This document shows positions 47,211 to 56,625 of a DNA stretch of 64,000 nt, piece after piece. Within the stretch, counting starts at the first letter, position 1; every line of letters begins with the position of its first letter. Source of the stretch: Ancylothrix sp. D3o. Its GTDB lineage: Bacteria > Cyanobacteriota > Cyanobacteriia > Cyanobacteriales > Oscillatoriaceae. Both the position numbers and the translations under genes were made by a program. The notes under the pieces were generated by a model. It was not told where the DNA came from. It saw nothing but the letters and a program-made list of their open reading frames with translations, and did no database searches. The stretch is taken from positions 1-64,000 of the forward strand of contig NZ_JAMXEX010000013.1 in NCBI RefSeq assembly GCF_025370775.1, given 5' to 3'.

Positions 47211-49988
47211 TTAATTCAGTAGTAAGGCGACGGGGAAGTGTTGTAAGGTTTGGCTAATTAAGAGGTTTCCGTTGGCTTGAATTTGTTGGCCGGTGAGGGT
47301 GTTTTGGAAGCTGGCCGGCATTCCATCGGGAAGTTGAATTTGGGTGTCTTTCCAAATGTCTCCGAGGGGGTTTTCTGTGGGTTGGATGAGGGAGGTTAAA
47401 AAGCGGGGGGCGATGATGATTGCTGTTTTGTTTTCATGCAGTCGGGCGTAGGCGATAATGTGGTCTTTGTGGGTGCCGGTGATTTCGAGGGGTTTGTAGT
47501 CTCCGTTGAGGAAAAGTTCGGGGTTTTGTTTGCGGGTTTCTAGGAGTTTGTGAACGAGATACATTTTGATTTTGGCGTTGCCTTTTTCTGCTAGGAGTTC
47601 TTCTAGCAGTTGCAGGTTATTGCTTTGGGTTTTTTGTTTGATTTCTGCTAGATATTCGATGCGTTGTTGGAAGTTGACGGGCCGACGGTTGTCGGGATCA
47701 ACGTGGGAGAGATCCCATAGTTCGGTTCCTTGATAAAAGTCTGGAACTCCGGGGGAGGTGGCTTTTAATAAGGTTTGGGCGAGGGAGTTATAAATGCCAT
47801 ATTCGGCGATTTTCTTTTGGAAGGGTAGGAATTGTTGGATGAATTCTTCGGAGGTTAAGGCGGTGTCTACAAATTTCATGTAGCCATCTTCGTATTCGCT
47901 GTCTGGTCGTAACCAGGCGGTGTGTACTTTCGCTTCTTTGACGGCTTTGATGACGTAGTTTTTCATGCGTTCTATGTAGTCTTCGTCTACTTTGCCGTCG
48001 AAGGGAAATGTACCGACAAGGGTTTGATAAAAGAAGTATTCGTCGTTGGTTTCGGGGACAATTCGTCGTTTGAGTTTGGTTTTGTTTTGGCGGTTTATTT
48101 GACTCCAGGTTTTGATTTGTTCTTCCCATTCTTCGGGAATTTCTGAGAGGATGTTGATGCGGGCACGGACGTCTTCGCCTCGTTTTGTGTCGTGGGTGGC
48201 GGTGGCGTTTTGGGCGTGGGGCCAGTTTTTGCAGCGGTCGATGTTAAAGTTGTGATATTCTTCGAGGCTGAGCCCAAAGTGGTTGGGGGCACCACCTACT
48301 TCGTTGAGGGAAAGTAAGCGGTTATAGACGTATAAAAGGGTGTCTTCGATGCCTTTTGCCATGAGGGGGCCGGTGAGTTGTTGTATCCTCATTGCAAAGT
48401 ATAGTCGTTGGTCTTTTTGTTCTTGGGTTAGGTTTTCTTCGTATTCGAGAAGAAGTAGTTTTTCGATGAAGTTTAGTTCGTTGATGAGTTGGGGAATTAG
48501 TTCTTTGGCTTTTTCGATTGTTTCGATGATGTAGCTGCGATCTTCGTCTTTGATGCCGTTTTCGTCGATGTAGGTTCGGTAAACGGGGAAGATTTTTAAA
48601 ACTTCGACTAAGGCGCGTTTTAAGCCGTAAACTGTGAAGTCTCGCCCGTAGCGGGATTGTTCTGCTATGCCTTTGAGAATTTTTGCAAGGTTGTCGGCGT
48701 CACCGGCCAGGTTTTTGTCGAGGATTAGTCCTTTTTTGTCGAGGTAAAGTTGTTCGTAGGGGGTGTATTGTCGGGTGAAACGGCTGTAAATTTCGCTTAA
48801 TTTTTCTTCGTTTTGTTGTTGGCAAAAGATGCCGTTGACGATGTTGAGATAGTCGTAGCCGCTTGTGCCTTGCACCGGCCATTCTGAGGGGAGGTTTTCG
48901 TTGGGTTCGAGGATTTTTTCAACGGTGGTGTAGACGTCGCCGTTTTTTTCGCGGAGGCGTTGCAAATATTGTAGGGGGTTATATAGTCCGTCGATGTGGT
49001 CTATTCGTAGGCCGGTGAATTTTCCGTGTGCAACAAGTTGGGAAATTAAGGCGTGACTTCTGTAGAATACTTTGGGGTTTTCTACTCGTACTGATATGAG
49101 TTCGTTAACGGTGAAAAACCGGCGATAGTTGATTTCTTCTGCGCCGACTTTCCAAAATGATAGCCGGTAGAATTGATCGCTTAGTAAGTCATCAAGGAGG
49201 TTAAAGCTTTCGGGGTTTCCTGGTTCTCCGTTGAAGAGTTTAATATTTTCATCGATGAAGTTTTGAATTTCTGGTTGATTTTGATAGAGATCCCAGAGTA
49301 AGGATTTCACGAAGGTTACTTGATCATATCGTTCTCGGCCTTTGGATTCTGTGGGGATGTTTTTAATCATGTACAGAATGCCTAAAAGTTTCACAAAGTC
49401 TGGGTGTTTTCTGCCAATACTTTTGCCGAGTTTGCCGAGGTTTTGGGTGAGAAGTTTGGTGTAAGATTCGCTGCGAATGGGGAAGCGTTGACCGAAGTAA
49501 TTGACACTGAGGCCGGTTTCGTCGTATTGCAGTTGGAGTTCGCCGTTTTCGAGGGCTGCGCTATAAAAGTTTCCTAATAATGGGGCGAGTAATCCTTCTT
49601 TGATTTCGCCATAGGGTGCGTTCCAGGTAATATCAAAGTAGTCAAAATAATCGGAGTCGGAACCGTGTTCGAGGATGTCCATTAAAAGGAGGTTGTCGGG
49701 GTTATAAGCCATGTGGTTTGGCACGATGTCTTGTAACCATCCCATGTTTTTACTTTGCAGTTGGCTGACGAGTTCTTCAAAGTCTTCTTGGGTTCCGAGT
49801 TCGGGGTTTATTTGATTGGGATCTACAACATCATAGCCGTGTGTGCTACCGGCTGTTGCTTTGAATATTGGGGAGGCGTAAAGGTCTGTGATTCCGAGTT
49901 CTTCAAGGTAGGAAATGATTTTTTTGGCTTCGTTAAAGTTGAAGCCTTTGTGGAATTGAATGCGATAGGTTGATGTTGGAATTCTCAT
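47211..49988 (-). CDS. treY: Malto-oligosyltrehalose synthase
   Basis: This 925-residue GH13_26 enzyme rearranges the reducing-end glucose of malto-oligosaccharides into a trehalose unit. The N-terminus STYRIQFHKGFNFNEAKKII with DLYASPIFKATAGSTHGYDV is diagnostic. Catalytic and binding segments include FTGLRIDHIDGLYNP, VQGTSGYDYLN, ATATHDTKRGEDVRARIN and VPDFYQGTELWDLSHVDPDN. It works with TreZ, encoded immediately upstream, to make trehalose from glycogen-derived chains, a desiccation and salt response in cyanobacteria. The treZ-treY gap of 190 bp is filled by an inverted repeat. Confidence 0.96.
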   Translation of the reverse strand: MRIPTSTYRIQFHKGFNFNEAKKIISYLEELGITDLYASPIFKATAGSTHGYDVVDPNQINPELGTQEDFEELVSQLQSKNMGWLQDIVPNHMAYNPDNLLLMDILEHGSDSDYFDYFDITWNAPYGEIKEGLLAPLLGNFYSAALENGELQLQYDETGLSVNYFGQRFPIRSESYTKLLTQNLGKLGKSIGRKHPDFVKLLGILYMIKNIPTESKGRERYDQVTFVKSLLWDLYQNQPEIQNFIDENIKLFNGEPGNPESFNLLDDLLSDQFYRLSFWKVGAEEINYRRFFTVNELISVRVENPKVFYRSHALISQLVAHGKFTGLRIDHIDGLYNPLQYLQRLREKNGDVYTTVEKILEPNENLPSEWPVQGTSGYDYLNIVNGIFCQQQNEEKLSEIYSRFTRQYTPYEQLYLDKKGLILDKNLAGDADNLAKILKGIAEQSRYGRDFTVYGLKRALVEVLKIFPVYRTYIDENGIKDEDRSYIIETIEKAKELIPQLINELNFIEKLLLLEYEENLTQEQKDQRLYFAMRIQQLTGPLMAKGIEDTLLYVYNRLLSLNEVGGAPNHFGLSLEEYHNFNIDRCKNWPHAQNATATHDTKRGEDVRARINILSEIPEEWEEQIKTWSQINRQNKTKLKRRIVPETNDEYFFYQTLVGTFPFDGKVDEDYIERMKNYVIKAVKEAKVHTAWLRPDSEYEDGYMKFVDTALTSEEFIQQFLPFQKKIAEYGIYNSLAQTLLKATSPGVPDFYQGTELWDLSHVDPDNRRPVNFQQRIEYLAEIKQKTQSNNLQLLEELLAEKGNAKIKMYLVHKLLETRKQNPELFLNGDYKPLEITGTHKDHIIAYARLHENKTAIIIAPRFLTSLIQPTENPLGDIWKDTQIQLPDGMPASFQNTLTGQQIQANGNLLISQTLQHFPVALLLN

Positions 49989-50015
49989 GGTTTTTTTAGG
50001 TGTGATGGATTTTTG

Positions 50016-50160
50016 AACCGCAGATGTTAGGCGTAGCCGGCACTTCGTGCGTACGCAGATTAACGCAGATGGCTTATCGGTTTTGGCATAGATAAAGGGG
50101 TTTTGGATAAGTTCTTAACCTATCCTATTTATCCGCGTTTATCTGCGTTTATCTGCGGTT
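50016..50160. repeat. Imperfect inverted repeat of CGCAGAT words (MITE-like)
   Basis: AACCGCAGAT (50016-50025) and ACGCAGATTAACGCAGAT (50053-50070) are matched in inverse order by ATCTGCGTTTATCTGCGGTT (50141-50160). The left arm is interrupted by a GGCGTAGCCGGCACTTCGTG segment. Elements built from CGCAGATNNACGCAGAT words are dispersed non-autonomous repeats in bacteria. This one occupies most of the treZ-treY gap. Confidence 0.75.
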
Positions 50161-50178
50161 AAATAATTCTTTCTAAGA

Positions 50179-52008
50179 TTAGCTGAGTTGGTACACTGCA
50201 AAACTTTGAGGTTTGATGGTGAGTTGTTTTCCGCTTTCTATTGTTTCGGGTAAACGACTACCGCTACCTAGCCATTTTTCCTCGCTGGAATCGAGGATTT
50301 TTTGCCATTTGCCGGTGGGAATTTGGGCGGTAAAATGGCTTTCGTTTTGGTTGAAGTTCATTATGGCAAAGATTTGGTTATTGTCTGCCCACCGGCGCAG
50401 GAAGATGATTTTTTCTTCTTCGAGACTCCAAACATCTAAACTGTTTTTATCGAGTTTTTTGATGGCGGGTATGGTACGCCGCATTTCGATGAGTTTTTGA
50501 TGCCATTCCCAGAGGGTTTTGTGTTTTCCTTGTTGTTTTAGTTGCCAGTTAAGTTTGCACTTGTTGAAGGTTTCTTCACCTTGGGGGTCTTGGTATTCTC
50601 CTCGCCCTTCAAAGTGTTTGAATTCTTCTTTTTTGTCTTGGCGTACCATTTCGATTAGTTGGGCGTCGCTGTGACTGATGAAGTAGTAGAAGGGGGCGGG
50701 TTCTCCGTATTCTTCTCCCATGAATATAAAGGGAAGAAAGGGGGAAATGAAGACGGCACCGGCTGCGAGTTTTAAGGCTTCAAAGTTGATTGTTGTTGAT
50801 AGTCTATCGCCGTTTATTCGGTTGCCTATTTGGTCGTGGGTTTGGGCAAATACGACGAATTGTTGGGCCGGTTGATCTTTGGAGGCGTTGCCGTGTTTTC
50901 TGTGCCGGTGGGGGGCATATTGGCCGGTGAATACGAAGCTTTCTCGAAAGGATTTTTCGAGGTGTTCGCATTTGCCATAGTCTTGATAGTAGCGGTCGTT
51001 TTCGCCGGTTAATAGGGCGTGTAATGCGTGGTGAAAGTCATCGCACCATTGGGCATCTAAGCCGAAACCTCCGAGTTCTTTGGGGCGCAAAATTTTGACG
51101 TCGTTTAGGTCGCTTTCTGCTATTAAGTACAGTTTTCTTCCTAGTTCTTCTCCTAAGATGGCAACGTGATCTGAGAGTTCTTGAAGGAATGGTCTAGCGC
51201 CTACTTCAAAGATGGCTTGGATGGCATCTAGTCGCAGTCCGTCGATGTGAAAGTCTCTGAGCCAATATAAGGCGTTTTCTAGGAAATATTCGCGGACTCC
51301 ATCGCTATAATGGTCGTCAAAGTTGAGGGCTTCTCCCCAAATTGGCCGGTATTTGTTTGTAAAGTAGGGGCCGTATTCTGGCAGATAGTTTCCTTCGGGC
51401 CCAAGGTGGTTATATACGACGTCTAAAATAACTGATATGCCGTGTTGATGGCAGGCATCTACGAATTTTTTGAGGCCGTCTGGCCCGCCATAAGTGTTTT
51501 GAACTGCGTAGGGAAATACGCCGTCGTAGCCCCAATTTCTGTTCCCAGGAAATTGGGCTACTGGCATGATTTCTATGGCGTTTATTCCAAGCTCTTTTAG
51601 GTTTTTTAGATGCGGGATTGCTGCTTCAAAGGTTCCTTCTTTTGTGAATGTTCCTATGTGCAGCTCATAGATGATCATTTCTTGAATGGGGACACCGGCC
51701 CAGTTTTGCTCTTTCCATTCATAGCTGTTGGGATCGATGATTTGGGAGGGGCCATGTACGCCTTCGGGTTGATAATAGGAGGCGGGATCAGGGAGGTTTT
51801 TGTTTGCTTCTAGTTGATAATAATATTGTGTGCCTGGTTTTATTCCTTGGACTGTTGCTTTCCAAAATCCCTCGATTTCGTCTTCTTTTTTCATGGGGAT
51901 TAGACGTTCTTCGGGGGTGATTATTTTGAGGGCTACTTCTTTTAATAAGGGCGCCCAAACTGTAAATTCACAGGTTTCGTTGCCAGTATAATATGCGCCA
52001 AGTTTCAC
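50179..52008 (-). CDS. treZ: Malto-oligosyltrehalose trehalohydrolase
   Basis: This 609-residue GH13_10 enzyme cuts trehalose from the end made by TreY. It has an N-terminal E-set domain (KLGAYYTGNETCEFTVWAPL), then LDVVYNHLGPEGNYLPEYGP, the nucleophile Asp in IDGLRLDAIQAIFE, the acid Glu in YLIAESDLND and the HDQ motif in FAQTHDQIGNRINGDRLS. The C-terminus is a short beta-domain. It is first in the treZ-treY pair and divergent from yebC, so the ~290 bp upstream carry both promoters. Confidence 0.96.
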   Translation of the reverse strand: MKLGAYYTGNETCEFTVWAPLLKEVALKIITPEERLIPMKKEDEIEGFWKATVQGIKPGTQYYYQLEANKNLPDPASYYQPEGVHGPSQIIDPNSYEWKEQNWAGVPIQEMIIYELHIGTFTKEGTFEAAIPHLKNLKELGINAIEIMPVAQFPGNRNWGYDGVFPYAVQNTYGGPDGLKKFVDACHQHGISVILDVVYNHLGPEGNYLPEYGPYFTNKYRPIWGEALNFDDHYSDGVREYFLENALYWLRDFHIDGLRLDAIQAIFEVGARPFLQELSDHVAILGEELGRKLYLIAESDLNDVKILRPKELGGFGLDAQWCDDFHHALHALLTGENDRYYQDYGKCEHLEKSFRESFVFTGQYAPHRHRKHGNASKDQPAQQFVVFAQTHDQIGNRINGDRLSTTINFEALKLAAGAVFISPFLPFIFMGEEYGEPAPFYYFISHSDAQLIEMVRQDKKEEFKHFEGRGEYQDPQGEETFNKCKLNWQLKQQGKHKTLWEWHQKLIEMRRTIPAIKKLDKNSLDVWSLEEEKIIFLRRWADNNQIFAIMNFNQNESHFTAQIPTGKWQKILDSSEEKWLGSGSRLPETIESGKQLTIKPQSFAVYQLS

Positions 52009-52300
52009 GTTTTTTTGGCTCCTTGGGTGTGTTTATTTTTATGATTACGGGCGAATAGAGTCTGGTTTATTTCCTATTTATTAGGATATATTTTGGCAAG
52101 GTGGGAGGTAACTATCTTTAGGTATATTTCGGTTGATGTTTCGGAAGAGGGAGCACAGATGCGCTGGGGAGGGGAGATTTTTGGGATGGGGGTAAGGGGA
52201 CAGGTTTGTGTTGAAGGTTTGGGGGGAGACGTGCTAATTTAAGTAGTTGCTCTGGTTTGGAGCGAAATGTTGTTTCGTTTAGTTGTTTTTTGGATGTTTT

Positions 52301-53077
52301 ATGGCCGGTCATAGTAAGTGGGCAAATATTAAGCGTCAAAAGGCGAGAGTTGATGCGGTGAAGGGTAAGGTTTTTACGAAGATTTCGCGGGAAATTATTG
52401 TTGCGGCGCGTTCGGGTATTCCAGATCCGGCGGGTAATTTTCAGTTGCGAACGGCTATTGAAAAGGCGAAGGCTGCGGGAATTCCTAATGAGAATATTGA
52501 GCGGGCTATTGCTAAGGGTGCGGGTAAGTTTGGTGCGGATGGTAATAGTTTGGAGGCGATTCGTTATGAGGGTTATGGTGCTGGGGGTGTGGCGGTTATT
52601 GTTGAGGCTTTGACGGATAATCGTAATCGCACTGCGGCTGATTTACGGGTGGCTTTTAGTAAGAATGGTGGGAATTTGGGGGAGACTGGTTGTGTGAGTT
52701 GGATGTTTACTCAAAAGGGTGTGGTGACGGTTTGTGGGCCGGTGGATGAGGATAAGTTATTGGAGGTTTGTTTGGAGGCTGGGGCTGATTCTTATGAGTT
52801 AATTGAGGGCAATGAGGAGGATGATCCTCTTGATGCTGAGGTGTTTACGGATGTGACGAATTTGGAAGGATGTAGTCAGGTTTTGAAGGCTGCCGGTTTT
52901 AAGGTTAAGGGGGCTGAGTTTCGCTGGATTTCTAATAATTATGTTGAGGTTAATGAGGCGGATCAGTCGCGTTTGTTGTTGCGTTTGATGGATGCTTTGG
53001 ATGATTTGGATGATGTGCAGAATGTGACGGCTAATTTTGATATGGCTGATGATTTGGTGTTTGCGCCGGTGGGTTAG
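52301..53077 (+). CDS. YebC/PmpR family protein (TACO1-like)
   Basis: This ~258-residue protein starts MAGHSKWANIKRQKARVDA and contains GKVFTKISREIIVAARSG, AGIPNENIERAIAKGAG and YEGYGAGGVAVIVEALTDN, all hallmarks of the family. YebC proteins were long annotated as transcription regulators. Recent work on homologues shows that they help ribosomes through polyproline or stalled sequences, as does mitochondrial TACO1. That role would suit a genome coding long (XP)n tracts, but this is only suggestive. ATG 52301 is chosen over the in-frame TTG at 52283 because the conserved N-terminus begins there. Confidence 0.93.
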   Translation: MAGHSKWANIKRQKARVDAVKGKVFTKISREIIVAARSGIPDPAGNFQLRTAIEKAKAAGIPNENIERAIAKGAGKFGADGNSLEAIRYEGYGAGGVAVIVEALTDNRNRTAADLRVAFSKNGGNLGETGCVSWMFTQKGVVTVCGPVDEDKLLEVCLEAGADSYELIEGNEEDDPLDAEVFTDVTNLEGCSQVLKAAGFKVKGAEFRWISNNYVEVNEADQSRLLLRLMDALDDLDDVQNVTANFDMADDLVFAPVG

Positions 53078-53134
53078 TTTTTTCGTTTAGGTAATGATTG
53101 AGGCTGTGTGGGTGTGCCGGTGAAAAAATATGGA

Positions 53135-53482
53135 TTATTCTTCATCTTCCGCCGGCACCACTTTTTCAATTTCCGCAATTAAGGCGGGTAAATTATTTTG
53201 CACGACTTGCCACACTACTTCTAAATCAACTTTATCATATTCGTGGACGATAAAGTTACGCATTCCAATGATTTGAGTCCAGGGAATTTGACTAAGTGAC
53301 AGCCGCGTTTGTTCAGAAATTCGTCGTCCAGCTTCCCCGACAATTTCTATTCTGCGAATTACTGCATCTTGCACTAATCGGTTTTCAAAAAACTCTGTTT
53401 TCGTTTTTCCGGACACATACATTAAAGCTTGTTTTGCAGACATTAAAATATCCACAAGTGAATGTAAATCACGCTCTAACAT
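53135..53482 (-). CDS. hepT: HepT-like toxin (DUF86 RNase)
   Basis: This 115-residue all-helical protein has the HepT catalytic motif Rx4HxY in GMRNFIVHEYDKVDLEVVW and a second conserved stretch, IVGEAGRRISEQTRL. HepT is a ribonuclease in the HepT/MntA system. It is neutralised when MntA adds AMP units to the Tyr of that motif. The gene overlaps mntA by 14 bp and follows it, the usual order for this pair. Confidence 0.9.
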   Translation of the reverse strand: MLERDLHSLVDILMSAKQALMYVSGKTKTEFFENRLVQDAVIRRIEIVGEAGRRISEQTRLSLSQIPWTQIIGMRNFIVHEYDKVDLEVVWQVVQNNLPALIAEIEKVVPAEDEE

Positions 53483-53786
53483 AAATGAGCTCCGCAGAAT
53501 TTAAAATTGCTTTGCGTCGTAAATAATTTAAGCTGTTTTCAATTGCTCTCTTGCTCACTAAGTCTACATCACGCCCAAATAGGGATTTTAATTCTTCTTC
53601 CATTTCATCTAAATCGCTGAAAGTAGTACCGGCATCAGGGGCCCATTTCACCAAGATGTCTATATCGCTATCAGGCCGAAAATCATCCCGCAAAACTGAC
53701 CCAAATAAGGAAAATTCTATGACTTTCCACCGTTGACAAAAATCTGCTATTTTATCCATTGGGAGGTCAATATTTTTTACTTTCAT
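53469..53786 (-). CDS. mntA: MntA-like nucleotidyltransferase antitoxin
   Basis: This 105-residue minimal nucleotidyltransferase has the GSx9-10DxD signature FGSVLRDDFRPDSDIDILV and a third acidic site, FGRDVDLVSKRAI. In HepT/MntA modules this protein transfers AMP from ATP to the toxin. It is the first gene of the two-gene operon and its end overlaps the toxin start, consistent with translational coupling. Such modules stabilise plasmids and chromosomal islands and some take part in phage defence. No island boundary was recognised here. Confidence 0.9.
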   Translation of the reverse strand: MKVKNIDLPMDKIADFCQRWKVIEFSLFGSVLRDDFRPDSDIDILVKWAPDAGTTFSDLDEMEEELKSLFGRDVDLVSKRAIENSLNYLRRKAILNSAELIYVRA

Positions 53787-54034
53787 ATCTCACCTCAATC
53801 ACTGTTTTATCTTAGCAAAAAAAATGGCTGAATAAGCATGGCAATAAGAACCAGAAAAACGAGTGAACTCCCACCTACACACACGAAACCCGCCTTCCCC
53901 GACTAAGAAAAGCGGTTTTAGGCAGAATTTTGATGTCACCGGCCATTTCATCCCCCTACCCCCACATCCCAACTTGCGGCACAATATTAATTAAGAAATG
54001 TAAATAACCCTTAACTTGACAAAACTGCTTAAAT

Positions 54035-55261
54035 ATGGTAATGAACGCGCAAAACCAAACACCGGCCTTTGATTATGATATCGCTATTGTGGGTGGGGGG
54101 ATTGCCGGTGCCACTCTGGCCGCCTGCTTGAACAATTCTGGCCTAAAAGTTGCTTTGATTGAAGCGCAATCTCAAGAAGCAGCAGCCTCAAAACAACAGG
54201 TTTATGCTATTACTTTACTGTCGGGAGAGATTTTTAAAGGCATAGGAATTTGGGAGAAAATTAGGGAGAAAATTGCCGGCTTTTCGGAAATTAATTTATC
54301 GGATACCGGCAAAGTTGGGGCGCTTTTTTATCCTGGTGATTTAAAGCGAGAAGAAGTTGGCTATGCCGGTGAACATTCGGCGATTTTGCCGGTTTTGCAG
54401 GAGTTTATAAACACTTGTTCTAATGTTAGTTGGTTTTGTCCGGCACAGGTGGCCGGTGTTTCTTATTATGGCGATTTTGCGGAAATTGAACTGTTAGAAA
54501 ATTCCCAATCTAAACGCATTAAAACTCGTCTTGTTGTGGCTGCTGATGGTGCGCGTTCTCCCATCCGCGAGGCGGCGGGTATTCGTACTAACGGTTGGAA
54601 GTATTGGCAATCTTGTATTACGACGAGAATTAAACCGGAAAAAGCGCATAAAAATGTTGCTTATGAGCGGTTTTGGCCGAGTGGGCCCTTTGCAATTTTG
54701 CCTTTACCAAATAATCGTTGTAATATTGTTTGGACTGCACCTCATGCGGAAGCAAAGGCGATGATGGAACTTAGCGATGAGGGGTTTTTGGCTGAGCTAA
54801 AACAGCGTTATGGTGAGCAAATGGGGAATATTGAATTGGAGGGAGAACGACGTATTTTTAATGTGCAATTAATGCAGTCTGAATGTTATGTTTTGCCGAG
54901 GTTGGCGTTAATTGGAGATGCGGCGCATTGTTGTCATCCTGTGGGGGGTCAGGGTTTAAATATGGGTATTAGAGATGCGGCGGCGTTGGCTGAGGTTTTG
55001 AGAAAAGCGCATCAAAAGGGTGAGGATATTGGGGCGTTGAAGGTGTTAAAAAAATATGAGGGTTGGCGAAAGTTTGAAAATTTGGTGATTTTAGGGTTTA
55101 CTGATTTGTTGGATCGGATGTTTTCTAATAAGTTTATGCCGTTGGTTTTGCTTCGTCAGTTGGGTTTGTGGGTGTTGAGAAAGGTGGGGCCGGTGAAAGT
55201 TTTAGCCCTACGTTTAATGACCGGCCTGTTAGGAAGAATGCCTGAAGTTGCTCAACGCTGA
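54035..55261 (+). CDS. FAD-dependent hydroxylase, UbiH/COQ6 family
   Basis: This 408-residue flavin monooxygenase has an N-terminal FAD loop (DIAIVGGGIAGATLAACLNN), the DG motif (VVAADGARSPIREAAG) and the second FAD motif (LALIGDAAHCCHPVGGQGLN, then MGIRDAAAL). It is closest in type to ubiquinone-pathway hydroxylases; in cyanobacteria such enzymes are candidates for ring hydroxylation in plastoquinone synthesis. The exact substrate is not shown by sequence. The last 10 bp overlap the convergent CHAT gene. Confidence 0.88.
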   Translation: MVMNAQNQTPAFDYDIAIVGGGIAGATLAACLNNSGLKVALIEAQSQEAAASKQQVYAITLLSGEIFKGIGIWEKIREKIAGFSEINLSDTGKVGALFYPGDLKREEVGYAGEHSAILPVLQEFINTCSNVSWFCPAQVAGVSYYGDFAEIELLENSQSKRIKTRLVVAADGARSPIREAAGIRTNGWKYWQSCITTRIKPEKAHKNVAYERFWPSGPFAILPLPNNRCNIVWTAPHAEAKAMMELSDEGFLAELKQRYGEQMGNIELEGERRIFNVQLMQSECYVLPRLALIGDAAHCCHPVGGQGLNMGIRDAAALAEVLRKAHQKGEDIGALKVLKKYEGWRKFENLVILGFTDLLDRMFSNKFMPLVLLRQLGLWVLRKVGPVKVLALRLMTGLLGRMPEVAQR

Positions 55262-56598
55262 GGATAGTTTGGGGTTATTGTTGGCATAACCCACCCTACT
55301 TTTTGGGGTTTTGGTTTGGTTTGTGGGGTGGGTTTGTTGAGCAAAGTTTGGTAGGCAAAAAACAGCAAAATAGCACCTATCACTATTCCTCCCATCGTGA
55401 AAAATAAGGTTTTATTTTGTTTTGGTGGGGGCGGAATTAAGCTAGATTCGCTGTTTGTTTCGGGGGGAGTTTCGGGAGGAGAAGAAATCACCGGCCACTG
55501 CAAGGGTTCTGCTAGGGGATTTGCCGAAATAAATGGCAACCAACTTGCCCCAGGATAGTTTTTTTCTAAGTTGGACGCTTCTCGCAATTTTGCTTTAGCT
55601 TTTGTCATGGCGCGGTCTAAGGAATTTCCTTGTGAAAATTCTTGTAAAAACTTTTTTAAAAATTTCTGGGCTACCATATCTGGAACGGGTTCTCGCCAAA
55701 CTATCACCTGGGGGATGTTCATTTGTTCGAGTTTTTTTGCTAATCCCAAACCATCACAAGAGTTAAATATTGCTAGTTTTAAACCTTTTTCTGCTGCTTC
55801 TTTTAAGGATTCTTCTATTTCGCTAATTTCTATGCGTTCTTCTTGGTTGATATAAAGGTAGCCAGTTTCTCCGGCTTTTTTGCTCCAACTGTGACCGGCA
55901 AAAAATAAAATATCCCATTTTTCATGCCACAGTTTTTCAAATTCTTTGCGTTTGGGTTCCGGGCAAAATTTCACTTCAGCACCCGGTAATTGGTTTAAAA
56001 TTTCCAGATCGTGGTTTATATCAATATTTTTACGGTTGCCCAAAATTGCTAAAATTTTGAGTTTTTCTGTGGTGACAGTTTTGGCAGGACGTTGGTAGCG
56101 GCGTGGCCCAATTGTCACTCCTGCTTTTTTATAGCGCGACAAAAGATCCCAGGTATCCCAAGGCATTTTTCGCAGCAAATCGTTATCAGTTAAAACCATG
56201 ACCCTCACTTCTTCATCGGGCTGTAAGTTAGTTCTCAATTCATACTGAAGTTCCCGAAATTGGTCACAATTTAACCACTCTCGGAAACTCATAACCAACT
56301 CATCAAATGATTCTTTGCATTCTTCTTGAATTTGGCTAATGGTTTTAGTCCGTGTTCCGCCTACTATAATGCCTCGGTGGCGTCCTTCTAAACTGCGGTA
56401 TCTTTCTTGCCATTTATTATAGTTTTCTCGTAGTTCTGGTGCAGCGCGAAGTTTGCCGTTTGCAGCTATTGTTGTGCCATCATCATCATCATCATCAGAG
56501 TTTGTTTTAAGGCGGCTTACTCCTTTGATTCGCAGCGAAACAGCGAATTCTTTATCAAAATCGGCATAGTCTATAGATAAAATGCACACTTTCGCCAT
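55252..56598 (-). CDS. CHAT-domain (caspase-like) protease with C-terminal membrane helix
   Basis: This protein of ~448 residues has an N-terminal part of unknown fold with a run of six Asp. The CHAT peptidase domain (residues ~180-345) has its catalytic His in LFFAGHSW (His236 counted from ATG 56598) and Cys in AIFNSCDGLGLA (Cys281). A Pro-rich linker and one membrane helix (TMGGIVIGAILLFFAYQTLL) end it. CHAT proteases belong to clan CD and cleave partner proteins on activation, as in TPR-CHAT (craspase) and gasdermin systems. The start at 56598 has a GGGGG ribosome binding site; an in-frame TTG at 56613 is less likely. It is the third gene of an operon with a DUF1822 and a sigma-like gene. 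Confidence 0.88.
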   Translation of the reverse strand: MAKVCILSIDYADFDKEFAVSLRIKGVSRLKTNSDDDDDDGTTIAANGKLRAAPELRENYNKWQERYRSLEGRHRGIIVGGTRTKTISQIQEECKESFDELVMSFREWLNCDQFRELQYELRTNLQPDEEVRVMVLTDNDLLRKMPWDTWDLLSRYKKAGVTIGPRRYQRPAKTVTTEKLKILAILGNRKNIDINHDLEILNQLPGAEVKFCPEPKRKEFEKLWHEKWDILFFAGHSWSKKAGETGYLYINQEERIEISEIEESLKEAAEKGLKLAIFNSCDGLGLAKKLEQMNIPQVIVWREPVPDMVAQKFLKKFLQEFSQGNSLDRAMTKAKAKLREASNLEKNYPGASWLPFISANPLAEPLQWPVISSPPETPPETNSESSLIPPPPKQNKTLFFTMGGIVIGAILLFFAYQTLLNKPTPQTKPKPQKVGWVMPTITPNYPQR

Positions 56599-56625
56599 TG
56601 TTGTATCCCCCAAGCCCCAACGTAA

